Assembly: GCA_902799955.1 (NCBI GenBank) | Contig: CADCCQ010000023.1 | Location: 1-34,330, forward strand | Length of the DNA: 34,330 nt | Direction of reading: 5' to 3' | Source: an uncultured bacterium | Lineage (GTDB): Bacteria; Verrucomicrobiota; Kiritimatiellia; RFP12; UBA1067 | Program-made: the position numbers and the translations under genes | Notes under the pieces: generated by a model | Database searches by the model: none | Told to the model about the DNA's origin: nothing | The model's input: the letters and a program-made list of their open reading frames with translations, nothing else | Shown: piece by piece, positions 1-8,003 of the stretch | Layout: every line of letters begins with the position of its first letter | Numbering within the stretch: the stretch's first letter is position 1

Positions 1-1
1 A

Positions 2-1846
2 TGGGTCGCGGCGAACTTCACGAACGCGGCGGAGATCGCGGCGGCGGGCGGCTACGCGGCATGGGTCGACGCACAGGTGGGGACGGACCTCACCAACGGA
101 CTTTACAAGCTCATGGTCTCGCTCGCCGACGATCCCCCCGAGACGACGTTCCTCTCCGTCGGCGACCTCTCCGTCGCCGTCACCAACGCGGGCGAGTACG
201 TGTTCCTGCTCGGGAAGGGTGTCGCGTACGACTTCACGGTCTTTCCGCCGAATGGAGGCGTTACGCTTTCCGCGGTCGACGACATGGCGGCCCCGCCCTC
301 TCCGCCTCCGCTCCGTTCGCCCGCCGCCCCTGGCCGTGGTGAGTGGGTGCCGGACTGGGGCGGGTTCTGGACGGACTATGCGCCCTTTGCGGGCGCGGCG
401 CGGCTCTGGTGGCTCCCGGCGCTCTGCGGGTCGCCTGACGTGTTCCATCTCGCCCCTGGCAATTCGACGACCGTATTCTCCGCGACGCTTTCGGACTGTG
501 CGCAGACGAGCGGGGTCTCGTTCCACTGGAACGTGGATGAGAATTTCACCGCCGCCACCCCCGGCGAGCGCACGACCGAAGTCACGGTCGAGACCTTTCC
601 GCGGTGGGGGAGCGCAAGCCTGTCCGTCACTGCCGACTTCGGCTTCGGAATCCTGCTCTGCTCCTACATGGACTTCTGCTTCGGGACCAATTCGTTTCCG
701 ATGGCGACTACGCACGTGAGCCTCCCGGGCGCGCTGGTCGTGCGCGACAAGTGGATGGCCGGCAGCGTCTCCGCGAGCGGGCGTGCGTGGCTTGAGTCGG
801 ACGAGCTCACAAACGGGACCGTGCGCGTGTGGCTTGAGCGGGGCGGCGAGAGGGTGTCCATTCCCGGGTTCCCCGTCGAGCGCACCGTGGCGTGGTCTAG
901 TTCGGTGACGGTGGACTTCCCCATCGACGGCGTCGCCGCGAGCCTGGAGGCGGGCGACGTGGAGGTGCGCTGCTCCTTCGAGCCGGAGGAGGGCGAGGCG
1001 CAGACGAACGCCGCGCAAACGACGGTAGTCTCGCCTCTTGCGGTTCGCGTGCCGTCCGCGCCGACAACGGGGCTCGCGGTGCTGAGGGGCGCGGATGTCG
1101 GGGTCGTGCTTGACGTGCGGCCAGCCGGGGTACAGGGGTTGAATGTCGAGTGGTTCACGGCGAAGAGAAGGACAAGGGATGACTACGACCCGTGGGCGCT
1201 TGCAGCTTCGGGTTCGACCGGCGCCACGCTTTCGATGTCCGACTCAGGTGTCTTCGCCCTTTGCGCAAGGTTGGTATGCGGCTGCCAGTCGAACGAGACG
1301 TTCTACGTGCATGTTGCGGATGAGCCGAAGAGCAGTACGCTGAAAGGGTACATTGGACCATGTGTGGCCGGTCAATGGGACCATATTGGAGTCGCATCGA
1401 CTGCAGGGTTGTTGCGATTGAGGAACACGGCCTTGGGATATATGGAACATTTGGAATATGGGTATTTTTCATATCTCCCTTCTCGCTATGGGTTTTCAGC
1501 AATCAAAGAGAACAGATGGAAATGTAATCGCTTTGTTGCGGACATAGCCATTGAAACTGGATTTCAAGTCCCTCACAATCAAACTGCACCTTTGTTTGGC
1601 AATACATATCCTCCTACCGCCAATGACTGGGTCTACGGAAACAATATTAGCGGTTGGGTTCATCTTGGACAGATATATCCCGAACCAGGATTCATAGCTG
1701 GTCGACCGTCACCAGGTGAAGCCGGTCACTGTGGGGTTGTGGACTATGATGGATGGGTCATAAGCGGAAGGCACATTGGCGTGGAGAGAAATGCCGACAA
1801 AATGCTTGATGGAACAACTAGATACAACAAACCAGAGGAGGACTAA
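2..1846 (+). CDS. Large secreted protein, 3' part, with C-terminal NlpC/P60- or CHAP-like cysteine amidase domain (partial)
   Basis: The frame is open from base 2, so the start lies upstream; 614 codons are visible. Residues about 1-440 are rich in T, S, V and W with scattered cysteines and look like beta-sandwich repeats. Residues 412-420 carry the Ig-type signature SDSGVFALC. From about residue 446 the character changes: KCNRFVADI (Cys508), then PPTANDW, then GHCGVVDYDG (His576). This Cys-then-His order is that of NlpC/P60 and CHAP peptidoglycan hydrolases. The DNA shifts from GC-rich to AT-rich near base 1340, exactly where this domain begins. The stop lies 1 base before the next ATG, and that gene's strong Shine-Dalgarno lies inside the last codons here, so the two are translationally coupled. 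I infer a modular effector with an exchangeable enzymatic tip. The fold assignment rests on motif order only. An ordinary cell-wall enzyme is the alternative. Confidence 0.6.
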   Translation, partial: WVAANFTNAAEIAAAGGYAAWVDAQVGTDLTNGLYKLMVSLADDPPETTFLSVGDLSVAVTNAGEYVFLLGKGVAYDFTVFPPNGGVTLSAVDDMAAPPSPPPLRSPAAPGRGEWVPDWGGFWTDYAPFAGAARLWWLPALCGSPDVFHLAPGNSTTVFSATLSDCAQTSGVSFHWNVDENFTAATPGERTTEVTVETFPRWGSASLSVTADFGFGILLCSYMDFCFGTNSFPMATTHVSLPGALVVRDKWMAGSVSASGRAWLESDELTNGTVRVWLERGGERVSIPGFPVERTVAWSSSVTVDFPIDGVAASLEAGDVEVRCSFEPEEGEAQTNAAQTTVVSPLAVRVPSAPTTGLAVLRGADVGVVLDVRPAGVQGLNVEWFTAKRRTRDDYDPWALAASGSTGATLSMSDSGVFALCARLVCGCQSNETFYVHVADEPKSSTLKGYIGPCVAGQWDHIGVASTAGLLRLRNTALGYMEHLEYGYFSYLPSRYGFSAIKENRWKCNRFVADIAIETGFQVPHNQTAPLFGNTYPPTANDWVYGNNISGWVHLGQIYPEPGFIAGRPSPGEAGHCGVVDYDGWVISGRHIGVERNADKMLDGTTRYNKPEED

Positions 1847-1847
1847 A

Positions 1848-2531
1848 ATGAAGAGAACATTACACATGCTGAGCATGCTGAGCACAACTGCTCTTTCGTA
1901 CTTGATTATCTGTGGAGGTGTCGCTGATGCTGAAAGCTTTGAGCAGATTGAGGCCAGATATAATGGTCCATGGAGCTATCCAGACAATTTGTTGGCGTCC
2001 AACATCTATGTACAAGTTAGATCTGTTTACGCACACGATACTTGGCGGCCGTTATATAGATACTTTGATGCGGTACGAGGCGGCGGGCTACGAATGGACT
2101 TGGAAGACCGCGACATGCCCAAGTTCCTCGCGCTGACGGCATGTGTCTCCAACCACTGCGCGGAGGTCGCGGCGGACTGGAGGACGTATGAGACAAACGA
2201 GGTGGTGCGGTTCACGACTTTGAGTGCCGTGGGATATTCAGGCTACAGTAACTTCACGAACTTTGCGGACATTGTGACGGCACAACTGATGTCAAATCCA
2301 TCCCTTTGTTCTTCGTGTACCATGAACTTTCTCGTCTCCCCATATGGAACGCCAAGTGAGACCTGCATGGGTTTGAATTATGACAACCCGGTTGTGAGTA
2401 ATATCATCACAAGGATTCGGCAAGTAGAGGTCTCATTGAATCAAACAAACGGAGTAAATGCCTGTGATGCTTTTCTTTCTGGCGAATGGAAACGCGAATA
2501 CCTTGAAATGAAGGCGGCTGGTGCGTTGTGA
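1848..2531 (+). CDS. Small exported Cys-containing protein, candidate periplasmic immunity protein for the upstream amidase
   Basis: This is a 227-residue protein. The start at 1848 is chosen because AGAGGAGGA (1834-1842) is well placed and because residues 1 to about 24 form a good signal peptide (MKRT..., hydrophobic core, GGVADA cleavage region). The mature part holds six cysteines (TAC, NHC, SLC, SSC, ETC, NAC), suggesting disulfides and an extracytoplasmic location. I do not recognise a family. The context is suggestive: it directly follows a putative peptidoglycan-amidase tip, shares its AT-rich composition and is coupled to it. Known immunity proteins against periplasmic peptidoglycan hydrolases are likewise small and exported. 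The function as immunity protein is inference. A stretch at about 2070-2230 is again GC-rich, so the gene looks mosaic. Gene confidence is high, role confidence low. Confidence 0.75.
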   Translation: MKRTLHMLSMLSTTALSYLIICGGVADAESFEQIEARYNGPWSYPDNLLASNIYVQVRSVYAHDTWRPLYRYFDAVRGGGLRMDLEDRDMPKFLALTACVSNHCAEVAADWRTYETNEVVRFTTLSAVGYSGYSNFTNFADIVTAQLMSNPSLCSSCTMNFLVSPYGTPSETCMGLNYDNPVVSNIITRIRQVEVSLNQTNGVNACDAFLSGEWKREYLEMKAAGAL

Positions 2532-2547
2532 ATTCAATTTGCCTATA

Positions 2548-2610
2548 AGTTGTTAGTTGATAATTGGCAGATGGTAGTCGCTAGTGGTTAGCCGCTAGTG
2601 GTAAGTCGGC
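2548..2610. repeat. Degenerate heptamer tandem repeat (9 units, intergenic)
   Basis: Nine consecutive 7-base units, eight of which begin with AG (agttgtt, agttgat, aattggc, agatggt, agtcgct, agtggtt, agccgct, agtggta, agtcggc). The period is exact while the units vary. It fills the space between the exported small protein and the GH5 promoter. The tract encodes nothing visible. Confidence 0.75.
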
Positions 2611-2673
2611 AACATTCTCATTCTCTCTTTCTACATTTTCTACACTTCTCCACGGCCAAACTTCTCGTGTTTG

Positions 2674-2682
2674 TGATATAAT
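2674..2682 (+). promoter_or_regulatory. Extended -10 promoter of the GH5 gene
   Basis: TGATATAAT: a TGN extended -10 with a perfect TATAAT at 2677-2682. No convincing -35 lies 16-18 bases upstream. The hexamer ends 7 bases before the ATG at 2690, so the predicted transcription start falls on or next to the start codon. No Shine-Dalgarno is present, so a leaderless mRNA is likely. Confidence 0.6.
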
Positions 2683-2689
2683 ATTCATC

Positions 2690-3841
2690 ATGAAAGTGTA
2701 CCGATGCATCCTTCCGGCGCTGTTCGTCGTCATGGCTGGATGGCAGCTTTGCGCGGCTTCGCTGTGCGGCGTCCATTCGGTGCAGATCGGCTACGACACG
2801 CTTATTGCGCACCGCGGCGAACCGGTGACGGCCGCCCTGGTCCGATATACGGACGCCGTCGCAAAGGCGCCGCGCCGCCGCGGCGTGATGTCGCCCGCGC
2901 GCGACATGACGGAGGACGATTTCAAGACGCTGAAGTCGTGGGGCGCGACGCTCCTCCGGTACCAGATAATCCGCGACTGGTTCGGCGTGAACGCCAACCG
3001 CGACATCGTTGAATACGACAGCTGGATCACGTCGCGGCTCGACCATCTCGACAAGGTCGTTCTTCCGCTGGCGGTGAAGTACGGCCTGAAGGTCGTGATA
3101 GACGTACACGTTCCACCAGGCGGACGCGACGCGGGCTCCGAGCACAACATGTTCTACGAGGAGAGATACGCCAAGTACTTCGTCGACATGTGGCGGCGGA
3201 TCGCGCGGCGCTTCAAGGGTCGCGAGGGAATCTACGGCTACGACCTCATCAACGAGCCGTGCCACAAGCGCATGGCCGTGCCGGGTTTCGACTACTGGAA
3301 CCTTCAGCGCAAGGCGGCCGAGGCTGTCCGCGCCGAGGATCCCAAGACGCCGATCGTCGTGACCTCAAACAAATGGGGCGGGCCGGACGGGTTCGCCGCG
3401 CTCAAGCCACTGCCGGTCGAGAACGTCATCTACCAAGTCCACATGTACGAGCCGTTCGAGTACACGCACCAGCGCGTCCTCGGCGCGCGGCTCGAGACGG
3501 TCGGCTGGCCGAACGCGGAGAAGGGCTGGGACAGGGCGTTCCTTGAACGCAAGCTGAAGCCCGTGCGTGATTTCCAGCTGAAGTATGGCGTGCGGATCTA
3601 TGCCGGCGAGTTCTCGGCGGTATGCTGGGCGCCAGGTGCCGGGAAATACTTGAGCGACTGCATTTCGCTGTTCGAGGAATATGGCTGGGACTGGACGTAC
3701 CACGCATTTCGCGAGTGGCCCGGCTGGAGTGTGGAACACGAGGGCGAGGACTACAAGACTTTTCGCCCGTCCTCGGACAATGCGCGCAAGCGTGCGCTCC
3801 TGAATGGCTTGAATCATGTAAAGGCAGAGGTGGCAAAATGA
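2690..3841 (+). CDS. Secreted glycoside hydrolase family 5 (cellulase/endoglycanase type)
   Basis: This 383-residue protein has a signal peptide (residues 1 to about 23) followed by a single TIM-barrel domain. GH5 hallmarks are visible: the DLINEP strand with the acid/base Glu189, HMYEP with His251, IYAGEFSAV with the nucleophile Glu307, and a late Trp (EWPGW). Enzymes of this family hydrolyse beta-1,4-linked glycans such as cellulose, mannan or xyloglucan; the exact substrate cannot be read from the sequence. Export places it in the periplasm or outside. The start is preceded by no ribosome-binding site but by a -10 element 7 bases away. It overlaps the next glycosidase gene by ATGA, so the two are co-translated and probably attack the same polysaccharide. 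Confidence 0.88.
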   Translation: MKVYRCILPALFVVMAGWQLCAASLCGVHSVQIGYDTLIAHRGEPVTAALVRYTDAVAKAPRRRGVMSPARDMTEDDFKTLKSWGATLLRYQIIRDWFGVNANRDIVEYDSWITSRLDHLDKVVLPLAVKYGLKVVIDVHVPPGGRDAGSEHNMFYEERYAKYFVDMWRRIARRFKGREGIYGYDLINEPCHKRMAVPGFDYWNLQRKAAEAVRAEDPKTPIVVTSNKWGGPDGFAALKPLPVENVIYQVHMYEPFEYTHQRVLGARLETVGWPNAEKGWDRAFLERKLKPVRDFQLKYGVRIYAGEFSAVCWAPGAGKYLSDCISLFEEYGWDWTYHAFREWPGWSVEHEGEDYKTFRPSSDNARKRALLNGLNHVKAEVAK

Positions 3842-5820
3842 ATAAAACAGCAAATACAAGTTGTGTGTGCGCGCTGGCCGCCGTGTTCATGGCAGGTGGC
3901 GTGTTTGCGGCGGGAGACTCCCTTGACAACATGGGGAACGTGCGTCTCAAGGGCTATCTCGGCGAACGGCTGGATGCGATGATCGCGAACCACGTCGCCG
4001 CCCAGGATGTCGATTACATAACCGCGCCGTTCATGGAGAAGACCGAACGCCGGGGATGGTGGCAGACGGAATTCTGGGGCAAGTGGATGCATTCGGCCGT
4101 CCCTTACCAGCGGTACTTGGAGAATGGAAAGTGTAAAGGAGGGGAAGATCTCCATGCCAGTATAGAGCGGGGCGTGGAGAGGATGCTCGCCTCGCAGGAG
4201 CCGAACGGCTATATCGGCAACTACCCAGACGAACTGCGCTGCGGCGAGGGGTGGGATGTCTGGGGCATGAAGTACACGATGATGGGACTGTTGCATTACT
4301 ATGATGGGGAACGGGGAACGGGGAATGGGGAACGGGGGAAAAGGGCGCTTGAGGCGGCAAAGAGGCTGTGCGACTACGTGATTGCCGAGATCGGGCCGAA
4401 TGGCAGACGTGGGCGCGAACTCTGGCAGACGGGCAACTGGTCGGGGTACGCGAGCTCGTCGATCCTTGAGCCTGTCGTCTGGTTGTACAAGCGCTGCGGG
4501 GAAAAGAAATATCTCGACTTCGCCGCCTACATCGTCAAGGGAATGACCGAGCCGGAGTCCGGGCCGCGCCTAATCGACTTGGCCCTCAAGGGCATATCGG
4601 TCGCCGACCGCAATGGATATGGCAACAAGCCCGACGCGCATGGCGGGTATGTTATGAAGCACAACCGCTGGAAGTCATACGAGATGATGAGCTGCTACCA
4701 GGGGCTGCTGGAGTACTGTGAAATTGTGAAGTCGGGTAAATGTGGAAATGCCCACTACTCGGTGCCGCCAGTTGAGGACATCTTCAAGGCCGCTGTGATG
4801 ACGGCCGAGGACATCGTGAAGGAGGAGATAAACCTTGCGGGAGGATGCGCCTGTTCCGAAGCGTGGTTCCACGGGGCGCGCAAGCAGCATCTGCCGTACC
4901 TCAGGCTTCAGGAGACGTGCGTCACCACAACGTGGATGCGCTTCTGCGAGAAGCTGCTGGACACGACCGACAACCCGAAGTGGGCGGACGAGATTGAAAA
5001 GACGTTCTACAACGCCTATCTTGGGGCCATGAAAGCAGACGGCGCCGAGTTCGCGGGATACACGCCGCTCTCCGGCAACCGCTACCATGGGCAGCATCAT
5101 TGCTACATGCACACAGACTGCTGCACGGCGAACGGTCCGCGCGGATTCCTCTGTTTCCTCAAGAAGCTCTTTGCGGTGCGCGACGGTGTCGCGACATTCA
5201 ACTTCTATTCGTCGGCGCTTGTGAGCGGCGAACTGCCGGACGGACGCAAGGTCGCGTTCGACATGTACTCGCTCTATCCCCGCTCGAACGCCGTGCGGAT
5301 CGTGAGCCACACGGAGGGTGTGGGCGAAGTCCCGCTCAGGCTGCGCATTCCGGGATGGAGCGCAAAAACGGAGGTGAAGGTGAACGGCAAGGCGCTTGAA
5401 GGGGTCTCGGCCGGTTCGTATTTCACGGTCAGGAGGGACTGGAAGCTCGGCGACATCGTGGAGATCAAGTTTGACATGCCGGTTGTTGCGCATGTGCTCA
5501 ATCACCACGTGGCATTCACGCGGGGGCCGGTCCTGCTCGCCCGCGACAGCCGCTTTGCGGACGGCGACCTGACGGAGCCGTTCAGGCGCGGGATCAAGGA
5601 CGGACAGCCGATGCCGACGTTCGCGGCGGTACGCACGCCCTCGGACGACATCTGGATGGCGTTTTCCGCGACGCTCCCGATTGGCTCACACCACGAGAAT
5701 CCCGAAGCGGGCAATCCCGCGACCGTGTTTTTCTGCGACTATGCCTCTGCCGGCAACACCTGGCACCGCGACAATTACTACCGAACCTGGTTCCCGGTCG
5801 AATACGGCCCGCACGAGTGA
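3838..5820 (+). CDS. Secreted GH127-like (DUF1680) glycosidase, probable beta-L-arabinofuranosidase
   Basis: This 660-residue protein starts at the ATG overlapping the GH5 stop. Residues 1 to about 25 are a signal peptide. The body resembles the alpha/alpha-barrel family DUF1680/GH127. LRLQETCVTTTW holds Glu359 and Cys361, and HTDCCTANGPR holds Cys428 and Cys429. The family uses a Glu plus a Cys cluster that binds zinc, with one Cys as nucleophile. GH127 enzymes release L-arabinofuranose from arabinan or arabinoglycoprotein side chains. Oddity: residues about 157-168 (GERGTGNGERGK) are encoded by heptamer tandem repeats. They sit in a loop before RALEAAKRL, where I recall relatives having only about four residues. 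Exact family (GH127 versus the related GH146) is uncertain. Confidence 0.82.
   Translation: MNKTANTSCVCALAAVFMAGGVFAAGDSLDNMGNVRLKGYLGERLDAMIANHVAAQDVDYITAPFMEKTERRGWWQTEFWGKWMHSAVPYQRYLENGKCKGGEDLHASIERGVERMLASQEPNGYIGNYPDELRCGEGWDVWGMKYTMMGLLHYYDGERGTGNGERGKRALEAAKRLCDYVIAEIGPNGRRGRELWQTGNWSGYASSSILEPVVWLYKRCGEKKYLDFAAYIVKGMTEPESGPRLIDLALKGISVADRNGYGNKPDAHGGYVMKHNRWKSYEMMSCYQGLLEYCEIVKSGKCGNAHYSVPPVEDIFKAAVMTAEDIVKEEINLAGGCACSEAWFHGARKQHLPYLRLQETCVTTTWMRFCEKLLDTTDNPKWADEIEKTFYNAYLGAMKADGAEFAGYTPLSGNRYHGQHHCYMHTDCCTANGPRGFLCFLKKLFAVRDGVATFNFYSSALVSGELPDGRKVAFDMYSLYPRSNAVRIVSHTEGVGEVPLRLRIPGWSAKTEVKVNGKALEGVSAGSYFTVRRDWKLGDIVEIKFDMPVVAHVLNHHVAFTRGPVLLARDSRFADGDLTEPFRRGIKDGQPMPTFAAVRTPSDDIWMAFSATLPIGSHHENPEAGNPATVFFCDYASAGNTWHRDNYYRTWFPVEYGPHE
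4121..4148. repeat. Short heptamer-period purine tract inside the GH127-like gene
   Basis: Four weak 7-base units (agaatgg, aaagtgt, aaaggag, gggaaga) encode about YLENGKCKGGED. The words GAATGG and AAAGTGTAAA match those of the other heptamer tracts. This is the weakest member of the set. Confidence 0.4.
4306..4340. repeat. Heptamer tandem repeat inside the GH127-like reading frame (5 units)
   Basis: GGGGAAC twice, GGGGAAT, GGGGAAC, GGGGGAA: 35 bases of 7-base units in the coding frame. Three units (21 bases) add exactly seven codons, so gain or loss of other unit numbers would shift the frame. Confidence 0.85.
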
Positions 5821-5846
5821 ACTGAAAAAATTCCTGAATTTTTCGC

Positions 5847-5875
5847 TTGCACATAGCGGCGGAAAAGTGTATTAT
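5847..5875 (+). promoter_or_regulatory. Promoter of the potABCD-rnhC operon
   Basis: TTGCAC (5847-5852), a 17-base spacer and TATTAT (5870-5875), in a short AT-rich gap after the GH127-like gene. The predicted start is near 5882, leaving a leader of about 28 bases to the TTG start of potA. Confidence 0.65.
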
Positions 5876-5910
5876 TCGCATTAGTAGATGAAACAAGAAG
5901 GAGCCAGGAA

Positions 5911-7014
5911 TTGAAAGACGACTTTCTCGTGTTCGACCACGTCACGAAAAGGTTCGGCGCGCTGACTGCCGTCGACGACGTCACGCTTTCCGTGAGGAAA
6001 GGCGAGTTCTTCTCCCTGCTGGGCCCCAGCGGGTGCGGGAAGACTACGCTCCTTCGCATGCTCGGCGGATTCGAGCGCCCCGACTCCGGGCGCATCTACC
6101 TGGAGGGCCAGGACATAACGGACCTTCCGCCCAACCAGCGCCGCGTGCACACCGTCTTCCAGAACTACGCGCTGTTCCCGACGATGACGATCTGGGACAA
6201 CATCGCGTTCTCGCTCAGGCTCGCGAAGCGCCCCAAGGGCGAGGTCGAGGAGAAGGTCGACGCGATACTGGAGATGATCCAGATGAGCGAGCACGCCTGG
6301 AAGTACCCCAACCAGCTCTCCGGCGGGCAGAAGCAGCGCGTCGCCATCGCGCGCGCCCTCGTCGACCGCCCGCAGGTGCTGCTCCTCGACGAGCCGCTCG
6401 CCGCGCTCGACCTCAAGCTGCGCCAGCACATGCTCATCGAGCTCGACGCCATCCACGACCAGGTCGGCATCACCTTCATGTACGTCACCCACGACCAGGG
6501 CGAGGCGATGAGCCTCTCGGACAGAATCGCGGTCGTGAACAAGGGCGGCATAGAGCAGCTCGACGTCCCCGCGAAGATATACGAGGCGCCGACGTCGCGC
6601 TTCGTCGCGTCGTTCATAGGGGACACCAACTTCCTATCGGGCGAGATAACGTCCGTGGATGGCGACTACTGCACGATCAAGACCGACGGCTTCCCGGCGA
6701 TACGCGCCTACAACGACAGGAACCTCGCCGTCGGGCAGCGCGTCGACCTCTCCGTCCGGCCCGAGAAGATCCGCGTCACCCTGACGCCCCCGCCGCCTGA
6801 GAAGGGCGCGGGCATCAACGTGTTCCCCGCGAAGGTCGAGGACATCGTGTACCAGGGCGTGTACACGAGGTACTGGCTCAGGGCGTGCGGACTGAGGATC
6901 GCGGCGCTGAAGCCGCATTCGCGCTTCCTGCTCGACCAGGAGGCGATCACCTGGAACGACGACGCGTTCGTCTGGTGGCATCCCGACGACGGATACATGG
7001 TGGAAGTGAAATGA
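5911..7014 (+). CDS. potA: Spermidine/putrescine ABC transporter ATP-binding protein
   Basis: This 367-residue protein starts at TTG 5911; GAAGGAG at 5897-5903 is 7 bases upstream, and the nearby ATG at 5888 is out of frame. All ABC ATPase motifs are present: Walker A GPSGCGKTT (residues 38-46), Q-loop FQNYALFP, signature LSGGQKQR, Walker B VLLLDEPLAALD and H-loop VTHDQGEAM. The C-terminal third is a TOBE-type regulatory domain (SVRPEKIRVTL). The string RVHTVFQNYALFPTMTIWDNIAF is typical of PotA. It energises polyamine import at the inner membrane. It is first in a tightly coupled operon and overlaps potB by ATGA. Confidence 0.93.
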   Translation: MKDDFLVFDHVTKRFGALTAVDDVTLSVRKGEFFSLLGPSGCGKTTLLRMLGGFERPDSGRIYLEGQDITDLPPNQRRVHTVFQNYALFPTMTIWDNIAFSLRLAKRPKGEVEEKVDAILEMIQMSEHAWKYPNQLSGGQKQRVAIARALVDRPQVLLLDEPLAALDLKLRQHMLIELDAIHDQVGITFMYVTHDQGEAMSLSDRIAVVNKGGIEQLDVPAKIYEAPTSRFVASFIGDTNFLSGEITSVDGDYCTIKTDGFPAIRAYNDRNLAVGQRVDLSVRPEKIRVTLTPPPPEKGAGINVFPAKVEDIVYQGVYTRYWLRACGLRIAALKPHSRFLLDQEAITWNDDAFVWWHPDDGYMVEVK

Positions 7015-8003
7015 AGATGTCCGTCTCCAAGGAGAAGAGGCGGGAGCTGCTGCTCACCTCGCCGTCGTTCCTGTGGCTGCTCGTGTTCTTCGCGGCGCCG
7101 GCGCTGATCGTGCTCGCGTTCACGTTCCACGGGCACACGGCGAACGGCGGCGTCGGCGAGTGGTCGCTCTCCACGTGGCGCGAGCTTGTGGACCCCGACT
7201 ACCCCGCGATCGTCTGGAACACGATCCGCATATCGTTCGAGGTGACGGTCTGGTGCATCGTCCTCGCGGTGCCGTGCGCGTACGCGATAGCGAGGATGTC
7301 GAAGAGGTGGCGCGCGCTCGTGGCGGGGGCGATCATGCTGCCGTTCTGGACGAGCTTCGTGGTGAGGATATTCGCGTGGAAGACGATGCTCCACCCCGAC
7401 GGCTGGCTCCAGGCGTGCTACCTCACGTGGCTGAGGGTCTGCCAGTGGCTGTTCGACTGGATGCCGGGGGCCGTGCAGCGGTTCCTGCTCTGGACGGGCA
7501 TGGCGTCGCCGGGGCGCGTCGACCCGGCGCTCTCCACGATCCTCGACAGCGAGGCCGCGGTCGTGCTGGTCTCGGTCTACTCCTTCCTGCCGTTCGCGAT
7601 AATGCCGATCTACACGGCGGCGGAGAAGTTCGACTTCTCTCTCCTCGAGGCGGCGCGCGACCTCGGGGCCAGGAACTTCTACGCGTTCAGGAAGATATTC
7701 ATCCCGGGCGTCCGGCAGGGGATCGTCTCCGCGGTTCTCATGGTCTTCATCCCGGCGATAGGCTCGTACGTCATCCCGCAGATGCTCGGCGGCACAGAGT
7801 GCGTGCTCATCGGGAACAAGATATTCATGCGCGCGATGCAGAACAGGAACATCCCGCACGCGTCGGCGCTTGCGACGCTGATGGCGGTCTCGGTGCTGGT
7901 GCCGATGGGCCTGGCCATGTGGTGGAAGCGGCGGCAGCTGGCGCGCGACAGGCGCCGGCTGGACATGAGGACCGCGCAGCTGATGACGGGAGGGGAGTCA
8001 TGA
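7011..8003 (+). CDS. potB: Spermidine/putrescine ABC transporter permease PotB
   Basis: This 330-residue inner-membrane permease starts at the ATG overlapping the potA stop. An ATG two codons later is possible but less well coupled. There is an N-terminal basic stretch, then six hydrophobic segments. The EAA loop is clear: LLEAARDLGARNFYAFRKIF followed by IPG, the docking site for PotA. Relative to E. coli PotB it is somewhat longer, with an extra loop around residues 125-165 (HPDGWLQACYLTWLRV). It forms the heterodimeric channel with PotC. Confidence 0.92.
   Translation: MKMSVSKEKRRELLLTSPSFLWLLVFFAAPALIVLAFTFHGHTANGGVGEWSLSTWRELVDPDYPAIVWNTIRISFEVTVWCIVLAVPCAYAIARMSKRWRALVAGAIMLPFWTSFVVRIFAWKTMLHPDGWLQACYLTWLRVCQWLFDWMPGAVQRFLLWTGMASPGRVDPALSTILDSEAAVVLVSVYSFLPFAIMPIYTAAEKFDFSLLEAARDLGARNFYAFRKIFIPGVRQGIVSAVLMVFIPAIGSYVIPQMLGGTECVLIGNKIFMRAMQNRNIPHASALATLMAVSVLVPMGLAMWWKRRQLARDRRRLDMRTAQLMTGGES

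Noticed and set aside
5822..5843. AT-rich palindrome (GAAAAAATTC-CT-GAATTTTTC) as a terminator for the GH127-like gene
   Set aside because: It has no GC stem and almost no loop; it overlaps the potA promoter region and is better seen as AT-rich promoter DNA.
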